From contig CAJNDS010000377.1 in NCBI GenBank assembly GCA_905221605.1, positions 62,001 through 126,000 on the forward strand: a DNA stretch of 64,000 nucleotides, read 5' to 3'. A model generated the notes under the pieces. It was given only the letters and a program-made list of their open reading frames with translations, ran no database searches and had not been told where the DNA came from. The stretch's first letter is position 1. Every line of letters begins with the position of its first letter. Positions 45,822 through 55,431 of the stretch are shown here, piece by piece. Position numbers and translations under genes: made by a program. This stretch comes from Symbiodinium natans. Lineage: Eukaryota > Sar > Dinophyceae > Suessiales > Symbiodiniaceae.

Positions 45822-46223
45822 TGAAGCTCAGAATTTGCAGAACGCTACCCTGAAGCTCAAAGTTGCAGAAAGCTACAGAGCTCGAGAATGTTGACCAAAT
45901 ACTGCACCCACGCCGGCCAAGGACGGACCTGCATCGCCAGGCGGCTTGGGGTCAGTCCCGAATACCGCCTCGTAGACGACGAGCAGACCGGATACTGTCG
46001 TAGTACAGCTTAGCGCGGCTAGGGGAGTACCCCGGTTACCGCGGGCAGCAAAGACTTGATTTGCATGATGTCTAAGGACATGTAAATAGCAGTCCAGGAA
46101 CTACAAGCGGGGTGCAGCTTGGCTAAGCGCCTCAACGCGGGCTTGGATGAAATCCGAGTACCCGACAGGCGAGCAAAAGGAAGTGAAAGGGCGCAAACGG
46201 TTTTAGCTCTCCGCGGGACGGTA
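45822..46223. other. spacer between recombinase and Gag genes
   Basis: About 400 bp inside the element without a recognisable gene. An imperfect short repeat (CTGAAGCTCAnAnTTGCAGAA) occurs at 45821-45880. Confidence 0.5.
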
Positions 46224-48065
46224 TCAGCTGCTCTTGTATGTTTGGCTACACCGCTTGCATACGAGCAGGTCAGAGGCAGGAACATTCTGATCCAACTCGC
46301 CAAAATTGCGGGTTATGGGTCGGCCACACAAGAACTTGGCCCCTTCGGAAGCCTGTATATGCACCGTCCTGCTGTAAATATGCATCTTGCTGAAAACACT
46401 CGAAACCTGCGCCGCCGTGAGAGCAGCATCAAGAGGCACCCCCACAGCTCTGGCCTCGAGATCGTCGACGTCCAGGTCAGAGCCCTCAGCTTCGGAATCC
46501 GACACAAAAGGGTCGTGTTCCACCACCTTCTCCTGAAGCTGAGGTCCTTCAGATGCTTGGATCATGACTGCCAATCGCATGACTCGACTGTCATCGGGCT
46601 TGAACAGGCCAGCTCGAATCTTCCGCAGAATGTCAGAAAAGATTTTCATGAGACGACAAAGCTCGTCCCGACTGTAGGTGAGTGGCGAGCGGGAAGCGGG
46701 ATCGAGATGATGTCCGGCAATTCGCCGGTCTTCTAAAGATATGCCACCGAATTTCGCAAGCCAGCTAAGCATGGTAGCCTTTGAGCTGTGGGAAGACACG
46801 CGACTAGCAGGGGACAAATCAATCTGGCTGGCTACCAGGAATTCCCGAAGGTACAAGCTTAGTTCACCAGTCGACATGCGACGTGTGAGCCAGCATTGGG
46901 CCGCCTCGCTGAAGGCGGGCAGGGATGGCTTCAGCGAGAGACCGGCATCCTGCCGAGCTTGCATCCAGGCCGGCCCCCAGGCGCTTGTGTACAAGAAACA
47001 CCCCAAACTGAGGAGCGGCAGCAGAAGGTTCTTTCGGTCGCCTTGGGCAGTCTTGTAAGACACAGAAGCGGCTTCCAGGAGATACACATCGTCGGCACTG
47101 CTGCATTCTAGCGAGTCCAGGTACATGGTGTCGGAAAAACGAGCACAGCTGCCAACACAAAACAAAATATGCCCGGCTATGACGCACCAATGAGGATACG
47201 GGGACTTCACCACAATGCGCTCTAGTGCACGAATCATGTCAACCGTCAAGGGAGCAGCCTGCACGAGGGGCTTCTTCGTCGCTGCAAGGGCGGCAGCTGC
47301 ACCTCGAACACGAATGGACACGGGAGAACCTGCGGTAGGCGCAAAACCAAGCAGGGCAGACATGAAGTTCCAGCTCTCAAGGAAAGATTTCCCGGAGGTC
47401 GGGGCTCCGTTTGCTTGCAAATGCTTCATATAAGAGTAAAGAGTGGCTTCATCGGCTCGCAACGGGGAACCCAGACCGGAAGCTAAGCAAAACTCCGCAA
47501 AACGCCAGTACGAGGCTGTCCGCTTGGCCAGCGTGGCAGTACTCTTGTTCGCGAATGCATCAGTAAACGATTTCTGCAGCTCACTGTCGTCGGACAACAG
47601 GGCGGCATCGGCTACTAGATTACGCCCAAAGGATGAGGCAGCAGGCTCCAAAAGTGTCAAAACTTTGATCTTGCGCAAGGCTTCAAAGCGCACTGCATCA
47701 TCCGACTTGAACAAGGCGGCACACTGAGCTCGCTGCCGTGCAAATTTCTGGGTAGCGTTTGGCAAAATCTCCTGAGAGGCCTGCTGGACTCCACTTCGAA
47801 CCGCGCTGCTATCAGGCTCCCATGGGGGGTCGGAAAAGTAAACCAGGGGTTCAACAGCAGGCGGGACTCCGAAGACAAAACCGAAAACTCCACGATCCCA
47901 GGGCATCACGATGCGCTTGGCACGAAAGTCCAAAAATCGGCAGTTGGAGATGACGTCTTCCATGCGACGCTTCTGGCCCCCGGCTGGAGGTGCTGGCTGC
48001 ATCTCTGAAGCTACGGGTCCTCCACTGGCACAGCAGAGGGCAAGGGTGCCCCGTAATGCAGCCAC
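46224..48065 (-). CDS. YR-retrotransposon tyrosine recombinase
   Basis: Intact frame of 613 residues. The core-binding region precedes a catalytic domain with the DIRS-type pattern: R309 in GSCARFSDT; H426 and K429 in SSHSSKATMLSWLAKFG; the third-box His in IAGHHLD (452-453); and the nucleophile Y464 in LTYSRDEL. After an acidic segment (VEHDPFVSDSEAEG), a C-terminal Cys group (FLCGRPIT, LLVCKRC) may bind zinc. The enzyme would join the circular DNA intermediate to a target through the GTC trinucleotide shared by the split repeats, without a target duplication. It is encoded first in the element, before Gag, whereas DIRS and Ngaro elements as I know them start with Gag. A downstream in-frame Met (MQPAPPAGG or MEDVISNCR) could be the real start, as the upstream small ORF overlaps this one. 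Confidence 0.94.
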   Translation of the reverse strand: MAALRGTLALCCASGGPVASEMQPAPPAGGQKRRMEDVISNCRFLDFRAKRIVMPWDRGVFGFVFGVPPAVEPLVYFSDPPWEPDSSAVRSGVQQASQEILPNATQKFARQRAQCAALFKSDDAVRFEALRKIKVLTLLEPAASSFGRNLVADAALLSDDSELQKSFTDAFANKSTATLAKRTASYWRFAEFCLASGLGSPLRADEATLYSYMKHLQANGAPTSGKSFLESWNFMSALLGFAPTAGSPVSIRVRGAAAALAATKKPLVQAAPLTVDMIRALERIVVKSPYPHWCVIAGHILFCVGSCARFSDTMYLDSLECSSADDVYLLEAASVSYKTAQGDRKNLLLPLLSLGCFLYTSAWGPAWMQARQDAGLSLKPSLPAFSEAAQCWLTRRMSTGELSLYLREFLVASQIDLSPASRVSSHSSKATMLSWLAKFGGISLEDRRIAGHHLDPASRSPLTYSRDELCRLMKIFSDILRKIRAGLFKPDDSRVMRLAVMIQASEGPQLQEKVVEHDPFVSDSEAEGSDLDVDDLEARAVGVPLDAALTAAQVSSVFSKMHIYSRTVHIQASEGAKFLCGRPITRNFGELDQNVPASDLLVCKRCSQTYKSS

Positions 48066-48253
48066 AAGTAGCGGACCTTTCCGGCGAGATCTCGGAGGAG
48101 GGACACAACGCGACTGAGAAGGTTGGTGTCAGCCCACTCTTGCGGCGGAAGCCCCAGCCCCTGCAAGGCGCTCACGCGATCACGACGGAGTGCCTCAAGG
48201 CTGGTATGTATCAAACTAATCTGATCCCGAAGGTCCGAAACCGCTATCTGCAA
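48011..48253 (-). CDS. small ORF at the element 5' end (80 residues)
   Basis: Begins with an ATG 4 bp inside repeat B (48257) and overlaps the start of the recombinase frame by about 55 bp. It is predicted mostly helical (SDLRDQISLIHTSLEALRRD, LLSRVVSLLRDLAGK). It may be a short leader protein, a regulatory upstream ORF, or the true N-terminus of the recombinase if a frame change occurs near 48060. No homology recognised. Confidence 0.4.
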   Translation of the reverse strand: MQIAVSDLRDQISLIHTSLEALRRDRVSALQGLGLPPQEWADTNLLSRVVSLLRDLAGKVRYLWLHYGAPLPSAVPVEDP

Positions 48254-48256
48254 GGC

Positions 48257-48636
48257 TGAAAAACTTTAGCATAGCTCAGCACTAGCATTGTCCATATCTG
48301 CGTACATCATGGACTGCCATGCAATGTGTGCCAGTGCGAAACGAGCCATGCTGAAAGAACGGCGCGGCAGATTAATGTCAGTCCCTCGGTGGGGCATGCC
48401 AGGGGTTTCCGGGGATTTACAAAAATTCCGGGAATTTTCAGGATTCCCCGGGTTCCCACATCAGTCTACAAATCACCGGTAAACACACTCTTGTGCTTGT
48501 GTCTTCAAACACATACAAGAGAAACGGAAGTCGAAGTTCAAAATACAGTTTGTAAAGATTTTGGAAATCATTGCTCAGCTCAACCGGCTGCTATGAAAAC
48601 AAAAAGACAACTTCGTCGCTTCGCGAAAACGCCGTC
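48257..48636. repeat. split direct repeat B, outer copy
   Basis: 380 bp, second copy of 40134-40513. Forms the 5' end of the element; the last bases GTC touch the flank AAAGAAGTGTC. It is expected to contain the promoter. Confidence 0.97.
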
Positions 48637-49185
48637 AAAGAAGTGTCATGGCTGCCATCAAGAGTAAATGGCTTGGGCCTCTTGAACTCTAAATCCTCCA
48701 CGAAGGGGTGGCTTGGTTGCAGCTTCAGAGGGGAGCTTTAGGAGAGGCTTTCAGGGAGCTTAAAAAGAAGGACTTAAAATGGGGTCTTGAACGAAGGTCA
48801 AAGGGGGCTTAAAGGGGGCTTAACGAGGCCTTTAAGGGGGAGCTTAAGAGAGGTTTAAGGCTGAAGGGGGGCTTAGGGCGGGGGCTTAAGGGGTATTGAG
48901 GGGGAGCTTAAAGGAGGGGCTGAAGGGGAGCTTAAATTATTTTTTAAAGCGGGCGCCTCTTTCTACATCAGAGCACAGTAGGCCGTTCTTGTGGGTCTCT
49001 CAACTAGCGCAGAAAGAAGCAACACAACCAAGAGAGAAGAAACCACCCAACCAACCAAACCAGCAACACAACGACCAACCGACAAACCAAGAAGAGGGCG
49101 GCGAAACTACTAAGAAGACTCCACGCGCTCAGTACCCAAGCTCGTCGATGTAGTCCCTGAGCAGAGCCATAGCAGCACAAGTCGT
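48637..49185. repeat. (GGGGGCTTAAA)n low-complexity tract and 5' flank of the helicase gene
   Basis: From 48728 to about 48937 there are many imperfect copies of GGGGGCTTAAA and GGGGAGCTTAAA on the plus strand. The rest (48940-49185) includes an AACCAACC-rich stretch. The opposite orientation of the same repeat occurs at 54241-54690 and 55995-56240. Confidence 0.85.
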
Positions 49186-50886
49186 GTGGGGGAATCGCAA
49201 AATGCGATTGTGTGCCAGAGAAGGGAAGAAGCAGCTCTCACAATGAAACCGGCGCTTGCCCACTTGCACATGCCCCACAGCGCAGCGCTAACCGCCATGC
49301 ATGTAGGCCTGGGTGCGGTCAGAGCCGGCGAGTGCAACCTACGCATCAGAGGCTTTTCCGCCGAATCATACATGGGGGCAGTCCTCGCGATAGCCTGGCA
49401 CGAACGCCAGCGATTCCCGCTGCACAGGTGACTTCTTCCCGATCGAAGCACGATTGGGAGGCATTGCTATGGATCGGGCGATACTGCGGTATATCCTGCA
49501 GTCAGAGCTTCGGCATGCTGTCAGCCTCGTTCATCATCAGGGGGACCAATTGTGCATGTTCCGACCTGAGGTTGAAGCACGAATAAATGCTATCCGGGAG
49601 GGAACGCGTCTTTACTTCTTCGCGGCGGTTGATGGGCTTGGCACTGGAGGACATTCTTACGGGCACTTCCTGGACTGTGACGAGTTGTTCCGGCTTACCC
49701 CGGGCGACTACAGATATAGTGAATTGACCAAGAGGATTGGCGGGCTTGCCGACCCATATGTGGAGAAAGCTGTCAGATCTTCGTTGATGGGCGTAGCCTG
49801 CGCCTCGATCCAATTGAAGGAACGATCCAAGGCGTTTGTACATTCCATGTTGGGGCGGCAGGTAGCCAGGGCAGACATGGAGCATTTCCTCCAGGTGCAG
49901 CCACCATCCAAGCCAAGCGTGATGGAGCTGAGAAAGGCATGCTCCGATGCCCTTATTGGGGAATTGAAGCCCCACATGACTGACCTCCCGCAGCCTTTCC
50001 ACGATCTCGGACCCACCATGAAGCTAGTGCTAGATATGTGGTTGCCGGGTCTGGTGTTGGAGCGGCTCATTGATATGCTAGGCTACCAATTCCTGGCCAT
50101 GGCTTCAGAGGCTGAAGTGGAGGAAGAACCCTCTGAGCAGTTCCACTATCCTCAGAAGGCCGCCGTCAAAAGAGCAACCAGGCCAGTACACGTCAAACCT
50201 GGCTCCAACACTTGGCCCATAACCTTACTGCACCGGATTTATCCCAAGACCATGCTCATTTCGATCACACCAGACCTCACCGGCGTCCCTGAGAAGCACA
50301 GAATGTGGTTCGCGGGCAAAGTGCCGTCCAGAGGAAGCGCTGTGCTGGTCACCTTGCGGTCCGAGAGTGGCGAAACGGCATACCCGGAAGTTTTCACGGA
50401 ACTCACCCCACCCAAAAGGCTTGAAACTAATGTTGGAGAGAACAAGGCGATGCAGCCTGTGCACCTCAAGGTCGCTCTGCTTTTGAATGATGAGCAGCAT
50501 ACAAGCTTGGTGAACCAACTGACACTGCCCAGGGTCAGTCAACTTGTTGTACTCCCTAGCGGGGCATCCACCCCTCTGTGGGACGCACTTCTGCATACGC
50601 CTAAGGAGAGGGTACATGTGGCCCTCGGGGTGCCTGTGGCCGATTGCCCTGTGGACTCGATCCGTCAGCCACATTGGCTACCTGGCTTCCTTCTCGATCT
50701 GGTCCTCATACTGATCGTCGGACTAGTGATTAAGGGATATTGGCACAGGTCACGGGCCCAGCTTACACACCTGACAATACTCCCGGTACTCCAGGGCGAC
50801 ACGAGGCTCAAGTGCAAACTACATCTCCTTTGGAGGGTCCTGAGTATGATGATCCGTCGCGTGACTCCATTCAACTCTGGCTAGAC
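49186..50886 (+). pseudogene. N-terminal part of the helicase-associated gene, unknown domain (frameshifted)
   Basis: An open frame from 49186 ends WHERQRFPLH at 49431. The continuation GDFFPIEARLGG-IAMDRAILRY reads into the frame 49454-50884 (476 residues, no recognised domain). Near its end is a hydrophobic helix (FLLDLVLILIVGLVIKGYW), which could be a membrane anchor. After about 50740 the most protein-like sequence is again in another frame (TPDNTPGTPGRHEAQ, PEYDDPSRDSIQLWLD), ending at TGA 50887-50889. That frame runs on past the TGA into the helicase. So either two adjacent genes or one long gene with frameshifts at about 49435 and 50740 and one TGA. I do not recognise the family. Confidence 0.55.
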
Positions 50887-50922
50887 TGAGACCAAACGTA
50901 TGAAAAGCCATGGTCGCCACAT

Positions 50923-53462
50923 TTGCTGGCCGGAATTCTGGACACTCTACCCACAGTCCCGGTTGATGGTCAGGAGGACGCCCGCACTCCTGCGCTATGG
51001 CCAGCGGACAAGCTACACATGTCACCGGAATCGGTGAGTCGCGAGACCGACCCAAGGAACCGAGCGATGGCCTTTGCCCTCGCTGCTGGTCCGGCCTTTC
51101 TGTCCAGCCGATGCAACACTTATTGGGGGACAGATGGGCACTTGGCCGCGCTCCTCGCCACCTGCGCCTATGGACTGGGAGCCACTTGCTCCTCTGTCTT
51201 CATCACTGGAGCCCCTGGCAGTGGGAAAACACGTTCGTGCGCTTTCATGGGAGTCCTGGTCGCTAGTCTTGCCAGCAAACTCACCCTCTACACGGCCCAT
51301 GGCAATGAGTCGGTGAGAGCATACATAGAAGCCGCGGACCGGCTGACTGCGGGGAGCAACAGCTTCATCCGAAGTCGTATTGTAAGAGTACCAGCCAGCC
51401 GTGAGAAGGACACACATAAACTCCCTTTCGACGCCCATGACGCGGGGCCTGGCCTACTAGTGGCTGCCACACATGGCACGATCATTGCACGCCTTAGCTT
51501 TCCTTTCTCCGTGTTGGTCAATAGGTTGAAGGAGGTAGAGATCCTTCTAAGAGATGAAGCGCAACAACTGGGTACCCCAGGGTCCAACTTCCTACTGTCC
51601 CACATACGACAGGCGCTAGACGTCATGATTGGTGATCACAGGCAGCCTGCGGGAGGGTCTCACCCGAACTATCACTTCGTAACGGAGCTGCTCGAGAAAA
51701 AGAATTGTGGCCTCAACTCCATCCCTCCCGCCCTTTTCACGCCCACAACGTTGCCAGAGGCCCTGTTGAAACAGCTGCAACATGGCCCGGGACCATGGAA
51801 AAAGGGGCAAGGAGATATGCCGCACTCATGGAGTAAACAAACTGTGCATGCGGGTGTAGAAGTGCCCGGCCTCGCAGCGAACTCCATGTTGGAATCCATC
51901 CTTTGCCTCAGTCATTATTCCAAACCAAAGGCGGCGGAATCGGTCATGCAGGCGGCGGGCCTCAAGCCTATTGTGGGGACGGCGATCAATATCTCCCTTA
52001 GCACTTCAATGCGACTCCCGCCGGAGGTTTCTGCCATCATGTACGCATGTAGGTACCCTGAGGCCTGCACTTTTGCACTAGAGGGACGGAGCCCCACCCT
52101 CCTAATGCCACAAGGGCCCAGCCTGAAGCACTTGCTGGAGCGCCCTCTTCGTAGCCCTGCAGGGCGATGGATGGAAACCTGCAGGTGGATCAGCATTAAG
52201 GACCAACCCGAAAGTGAGACCCAACTTGGCACCAGCTTGGAGCTCAGTTGGCTGATCACGGATATAGCCCTTACCTTCGGGCACCAAATCTATGACAAGG
52301 CACCCATTGGCTTCGTCTCCCAATATGCCAAAATTGTTCTGCAAATCAAGTATCTCCTACGGTCTAGCTTATCGGAGGAGGAACTAGGTGAAGCACACGT
52401 GAGCCTCATGGAAGCGTGCAAGGCGTCCCAGAAATGCCCTCTGAAAGGGCATCCTAGCACATGGGACATGGGCGCCTTCAAGAACTTCCTTATCGCCAAC
52501 CTTGGGGCGCTGAAGAGATACTTTCATGCCATCACCACAGCGTGCTCGACGGGGCCCACCTTCGGCGTTTGTGTATTTGTCACAAGTAGAGCGTCTCGCT
52601 TTCTATACCGTAGTGAGGCTGGGTTTGGTCGAGCGGCTTCTTCTTTCACTAGAGGGCTCGGCCCGATGATTTTCCTGACACCGTCCTATCGAGACGGAGT
52701 TGGAGCCTGCTTTCAAATGGCAGCCTGCGCGACAGGGGGGATGATCGACAGTCAAGAATACCTGCGTACTCAAGCAAGCTTGTGGAGCATTGCGGATCCA
52801 GGTGTTGCCACAGTTTCGCACAAGCAGGCATTCCGCGAACAAACGGTTGCCAGCTTCGTTCTGCCCACTGATCGTAAGGTAGGGGCAGCTCTCTTTGCCA
52901 CACCGTCATTAGCCACAGCTTGGGTGCTGAAGGCCACTTGGCAGGATGAAAGCACCATCTTATACCGTGACTTAACATACGAGCGCAGAGGGCAAGCCCC
53001 CTTGTTCAGCTCCCAAAAATATTGGGGCACCGTGTCGGAACTGCAGGCTCAGGGACTCACTCTGGAGCCCCTGCCCAATGCCGTGTCCTGCGCGCCCTAT
53101 CAGGCGGCGCTTGAAAGTGACGGCGCTGCCAAGTACCTCACGTCTCTCCTGGGCGATGCCAAGCTGTTGGCCCCACCAAAAAGAGGCCGGCACCGCAGGT
53201 TGATGCTCCATTTGAACACAAGGCTGGCATTGAACAGGCCCCGCAAGGCCTGCGTCTAATTCCAGTAAGAGCGGGCAACGCCCTCCAAGAGACGGCGATT
53301 GACTCAGACTCCCCGGGAAACAGCCCTGTACCCGCGGGAAGTACAAATTCGGTGGCTGCCAAGCAACCTCCACCCGCCACCCCTTCAGGGCGGCAGGAGA
53401 GTGACCAGATAATTCTTGAACCCAACTCTGCTCAAGTCAGGGTGGGGAGGCGTCGCAAATGA
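50923..53462 (+). pseudogene. SF1 (UPF1/DNA2-like) helicase domain protein (C-terminal frameshift)
   Basis: The frame 50923-53259 has 778 codons; the first ATG is at 51019. Walker A is FITGAPGSGKTRS (about 94-106), Walker B is VEILLRDEAQQLG (DEAQ box, about 205-217) and motif III is MIGDHRQPAGG (about 235-245). A motif IV-like STSMRLPPEVSAIMY and a late SRASRFLYR are present. These place it in superfamily 1 near the UPF1/DNA2 type, which unwinds RNA or DNA using ATP. Motifs V and VI are less standard. Near 53185 the protein-like reading changes frame and continues to the TGA at about 53460 (APQVDAPFEHKAGIEQAP, then a Ser/Pro-rich tail ending VRVGRRRK). So it is probably a decayed or sequence-damaged gene. 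No introns seen, consistent with a retrocopy or mobile-element gene. Confidence 0.8.
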
Positions 53463-53463
53463 G

Positions 53464-53635
53464 TATTTCGAAGTGTTCAAATAACTCACTTTGGATGTGA
53501 TTCAAATCAGCACTTCCAAATGAGTCACTTGGGAAGTGTTTCACTTCGGAAGTGTTTCAAATGAGTCACTTTGGAAGTGTTTCAAATGAGTCACTTCGGA
53601 AGTGTTCAAATGAGTCACTTCGGAAGTGTTTCAGC
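53464..53635. repeat. ~24-bp tandem repeat with TGAGTCAC core
   Basis: About six imperfect copies of GGAAGTGTTTCAAATGAGTCACTTC head to tail, starting 2-4 bp after the helicase tail stop. CACTTC and GAAGTG make each junction partly palindromic, and TGAGTCA is itself an AP-1/bZIP-like near-palindrome. Confidence 0.92.
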
Positions 53636-54240
53636 CTGCCTCAAAGACAGCGCGAGGCTCGGTTACCCCGCCACCGCTCCCTTACAGAGAGGCGTTACGG
53701 ACGCCGTTTGTCACGCCCCGGCAAATAGCGACGGACAATGGCCCCCAAAAAGGAGGCTGGGGTTGCCACCCCCCAGCTCTTTGCCGTGAAGTGTTAGCCA
53801 TGACCCTGCCCCGGCCGCCGGCGGAGGGCTTGACACCCCAGCCGCTCCGAACAGGCAGAGCGACCCGTCTCCTTGCTCGGCGATTTGAGTCCCGCCCGCA
53901 AGGGTTCGCCGCGCCCCAGGCCGCGCCCAAAAGCGGCAAACCCGTCAGTCCAGAATGAAGCAAGGGACGTATCACGAACGCCATGTAGCACGCCGCGGGC
54001 CACAACCGGGCAGGCGAAGGGAAAGGCAGACAGATGCACATCCCGGACTTCGTGATGCACAGTTTCCCGCAATGCTCTGTGACAGTGATCCGGACCACTG
54101 GACAGTGCCCTGCTGCTGGCGTTTGAGGCCAGAATGGGCCCCTGGACGCGCTTCTCCATGGTGCAAGGACAGGTGCAGAAGTTTGCGAGAATGGGCGGCG
54201 CACTCCAGAAACATGAATCTGCAGGCGGCGTGAGGTTCAC
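53636..54240. other. GC-rich region, no gene recognised
   Basis: High-GC sequence with overlapping frames on both strands and no family resemblance. Not rRNA by inspection. Confidence 0.4.
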
Positions 54241-54690
54241 CCCTTGGGCAAAGGGGGGCTTAAGCCCCCCTTTAAGCCCCCCTTTAAGCCCCCCTTAAGC
54301 CCCCCTTCAAAGGGGTCCCTGCAAAAGAATTCCCTTCGGGGGGGGGGGGGGGGGGGGGCAAAAGGTCAAAGCCCTGAAGCCCCCCCTTAAGCCCCCCTTA
54401 AGCCCCCCCTTAAACCCCCCCTTAAGCCCCCCCTTAAGCCCCCCCTGAAGCCCCCCTTTTAAGCCCCCCCTTAAAGCCCCCTTTAAGCCTCCCCTTTAAG
54501 CCCCCCTTTAAGCCCCCCTTTTAAGCCCCCCTTTAAAACCCCTTTAAGCCCCCCTTTAAGCCCCCCTTAAAGCCCCCCCTTTAAGGCCCCCCCGTTTTTT
54601 GGGGCTTAAAGGCCCCCCTTTAAGCCCCTCTTTTTAAGCCCCCTTAAAGCCCCCCCTAAAGCTCCCCCCTGAAGCCGCAACCAAGCCCCC
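54241..54690. repeat. (TTTAAGCCCCCC)n low-complexity array
   Basis: Roughly 450 bp of TTTAAGCCCCCC and TTAAGCCCCCC units, with one 18-20 bp G-run (about 54339-54358). It is the reverse orientation of the tract at 48728-48937. Confidence 0.95.
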
Positions 54691-54696
54691 CCCTCT

Positions 54697-55135
54697 GTGG
54701 AGGGTTTAGGCAGCAGTTTAAGAGGCCTAATACTTGCTTGGCCTTTGGGCAGCAATTTAAGAGGCGTAATACTTGCTGGGCCTTCTGCGGAGGGTTTAGG
54801 CAGCAGTTTAAGAGGCCTAATACTTGCTGGGCCTTTTTTGGAGGGTTTGGGCAGCAGTTTAAAAGGCGTAACACTTGCTGGGCCTTCTGCGGAGGGTTTA
54901 GGCAGCAGTTTAAGAGGCCTGATACTTGCTGGGCCTTTTGTGGAGGGTTTGGGCAGCAGTTTAAAAGGCGTAATACTTCTGGGCCTTCTGTGGAGGATTT
55001 AGGCAGCAGTTTAAGAGGCCGAATACTCGCTGGGCCTTTTGTGGAGGGTTCGGGCAGCAGTTTAAGACGTCTAAGAGGCTTAATACCTGCTGGGCCTTCG
55101 GTGGAGGATTTAGGCAGCAGTTTAAGAGGCCTAAT
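54697..55135. repeat. 51-bp minisatellite (8-9 units)
   Basis: Unit: GGAGGGTTTAGGCAGCAGTTT-like start (shortened in the second unit), then AAGAGGCCTAATACTTGC and TGGGCCTTTTGT. Units begin at about 54697, 54787, 54838, 54889, 54940, 54990, 55041 and 55098. The 51-bp length keeps frames open (17-residue repeats such as GLGSSLRGLILAGPF); I treat those frames as by-products. Confidence 0.93.
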
Positions 55136-55150
55136 GCGAGCATCGTGTTT

Positions 55151-55431
55151 GCAAATGGGGGGGGCTGCGCCCCCCCCAACCCCCCCGCTTGTTTAAGCCG
55201 GGCAAACTCGCGTGGAAGCATATGAATCATGTCCAAAACAAAACAAAACAAAACATGGGGTTCTCGGCTTAGCTCCGCGCCACGTCACTGCCATGCAAAT
55301 GGGGGGGGCTGCGCCCCCCCCAACCCCCCCGCTTTTTTCTGCCGGGCAAGCTCGCGTGGAAGCATATGAATCATCTGTGAAACAAAACATGGGGTTCTCG
55401 GCTTAGCCCCGCGCCACGTCACTGCTATGAA
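55151..55431. repeat. 144-bp tandem duplication with G/C hairpin
   Basis: Two copies starting at 55151 and 55295. Each begins GCAAATGGGGGGGGCTGCG and contains an 8-bp G-run paired with a following C-run (GGGGGGGGCTGCGCCCCCCC), then GCATATGAATCAT, an AAAACA stretch, GGGGTTCTCGGCTTAGC and GCGCCACGTCACTGC. Confidence 0.93.

Larger units (their letters stand above)
39839..48636 (-). mobile_element. PAT/Ngaro-type tyrosine-recombinase retrotransposon with split direct repeats (8.8 kb)
   Basis: Two different sequences are each present twice. Repeat A is 250 bp (39839-40088 and 40511-40760) and repeat B is 380 bp (40134-40513 and 48257-48636); I saw no difference within either pair. In transcription sense (minus strand) the order is B - genes - A - B - A, exactly the A1-ORFs-B1-A2-B2 split-direct-repeat plan of PAT/Ngaro elements. 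GTC is the shared trinucleotide at both outer ends and at the B/A junction (40511-40513). Genes in transcription order: a small ORF, tyrosine recombinase, Gag, then the dioxygenase-like/MTase-like/RT/RNase H polyprotein. There is no target-site duplication (left flank GGGCAAA, right flank AAAGAAG). Near-identical repeats and intact long frames suggest a young insertion. Confidence 0.95.

Noticed and set aside
53636-54240. Possible rRNA or structured RNA because of high GC
   Set aside because: No recognisable conserved rRNA segments; composition alone is not evidence.
54697-55135. CRISPR-like array
   Set aside because: Units are contiguous 51-bp repeats with no unique spacers, and the sequence is eukaryotic.
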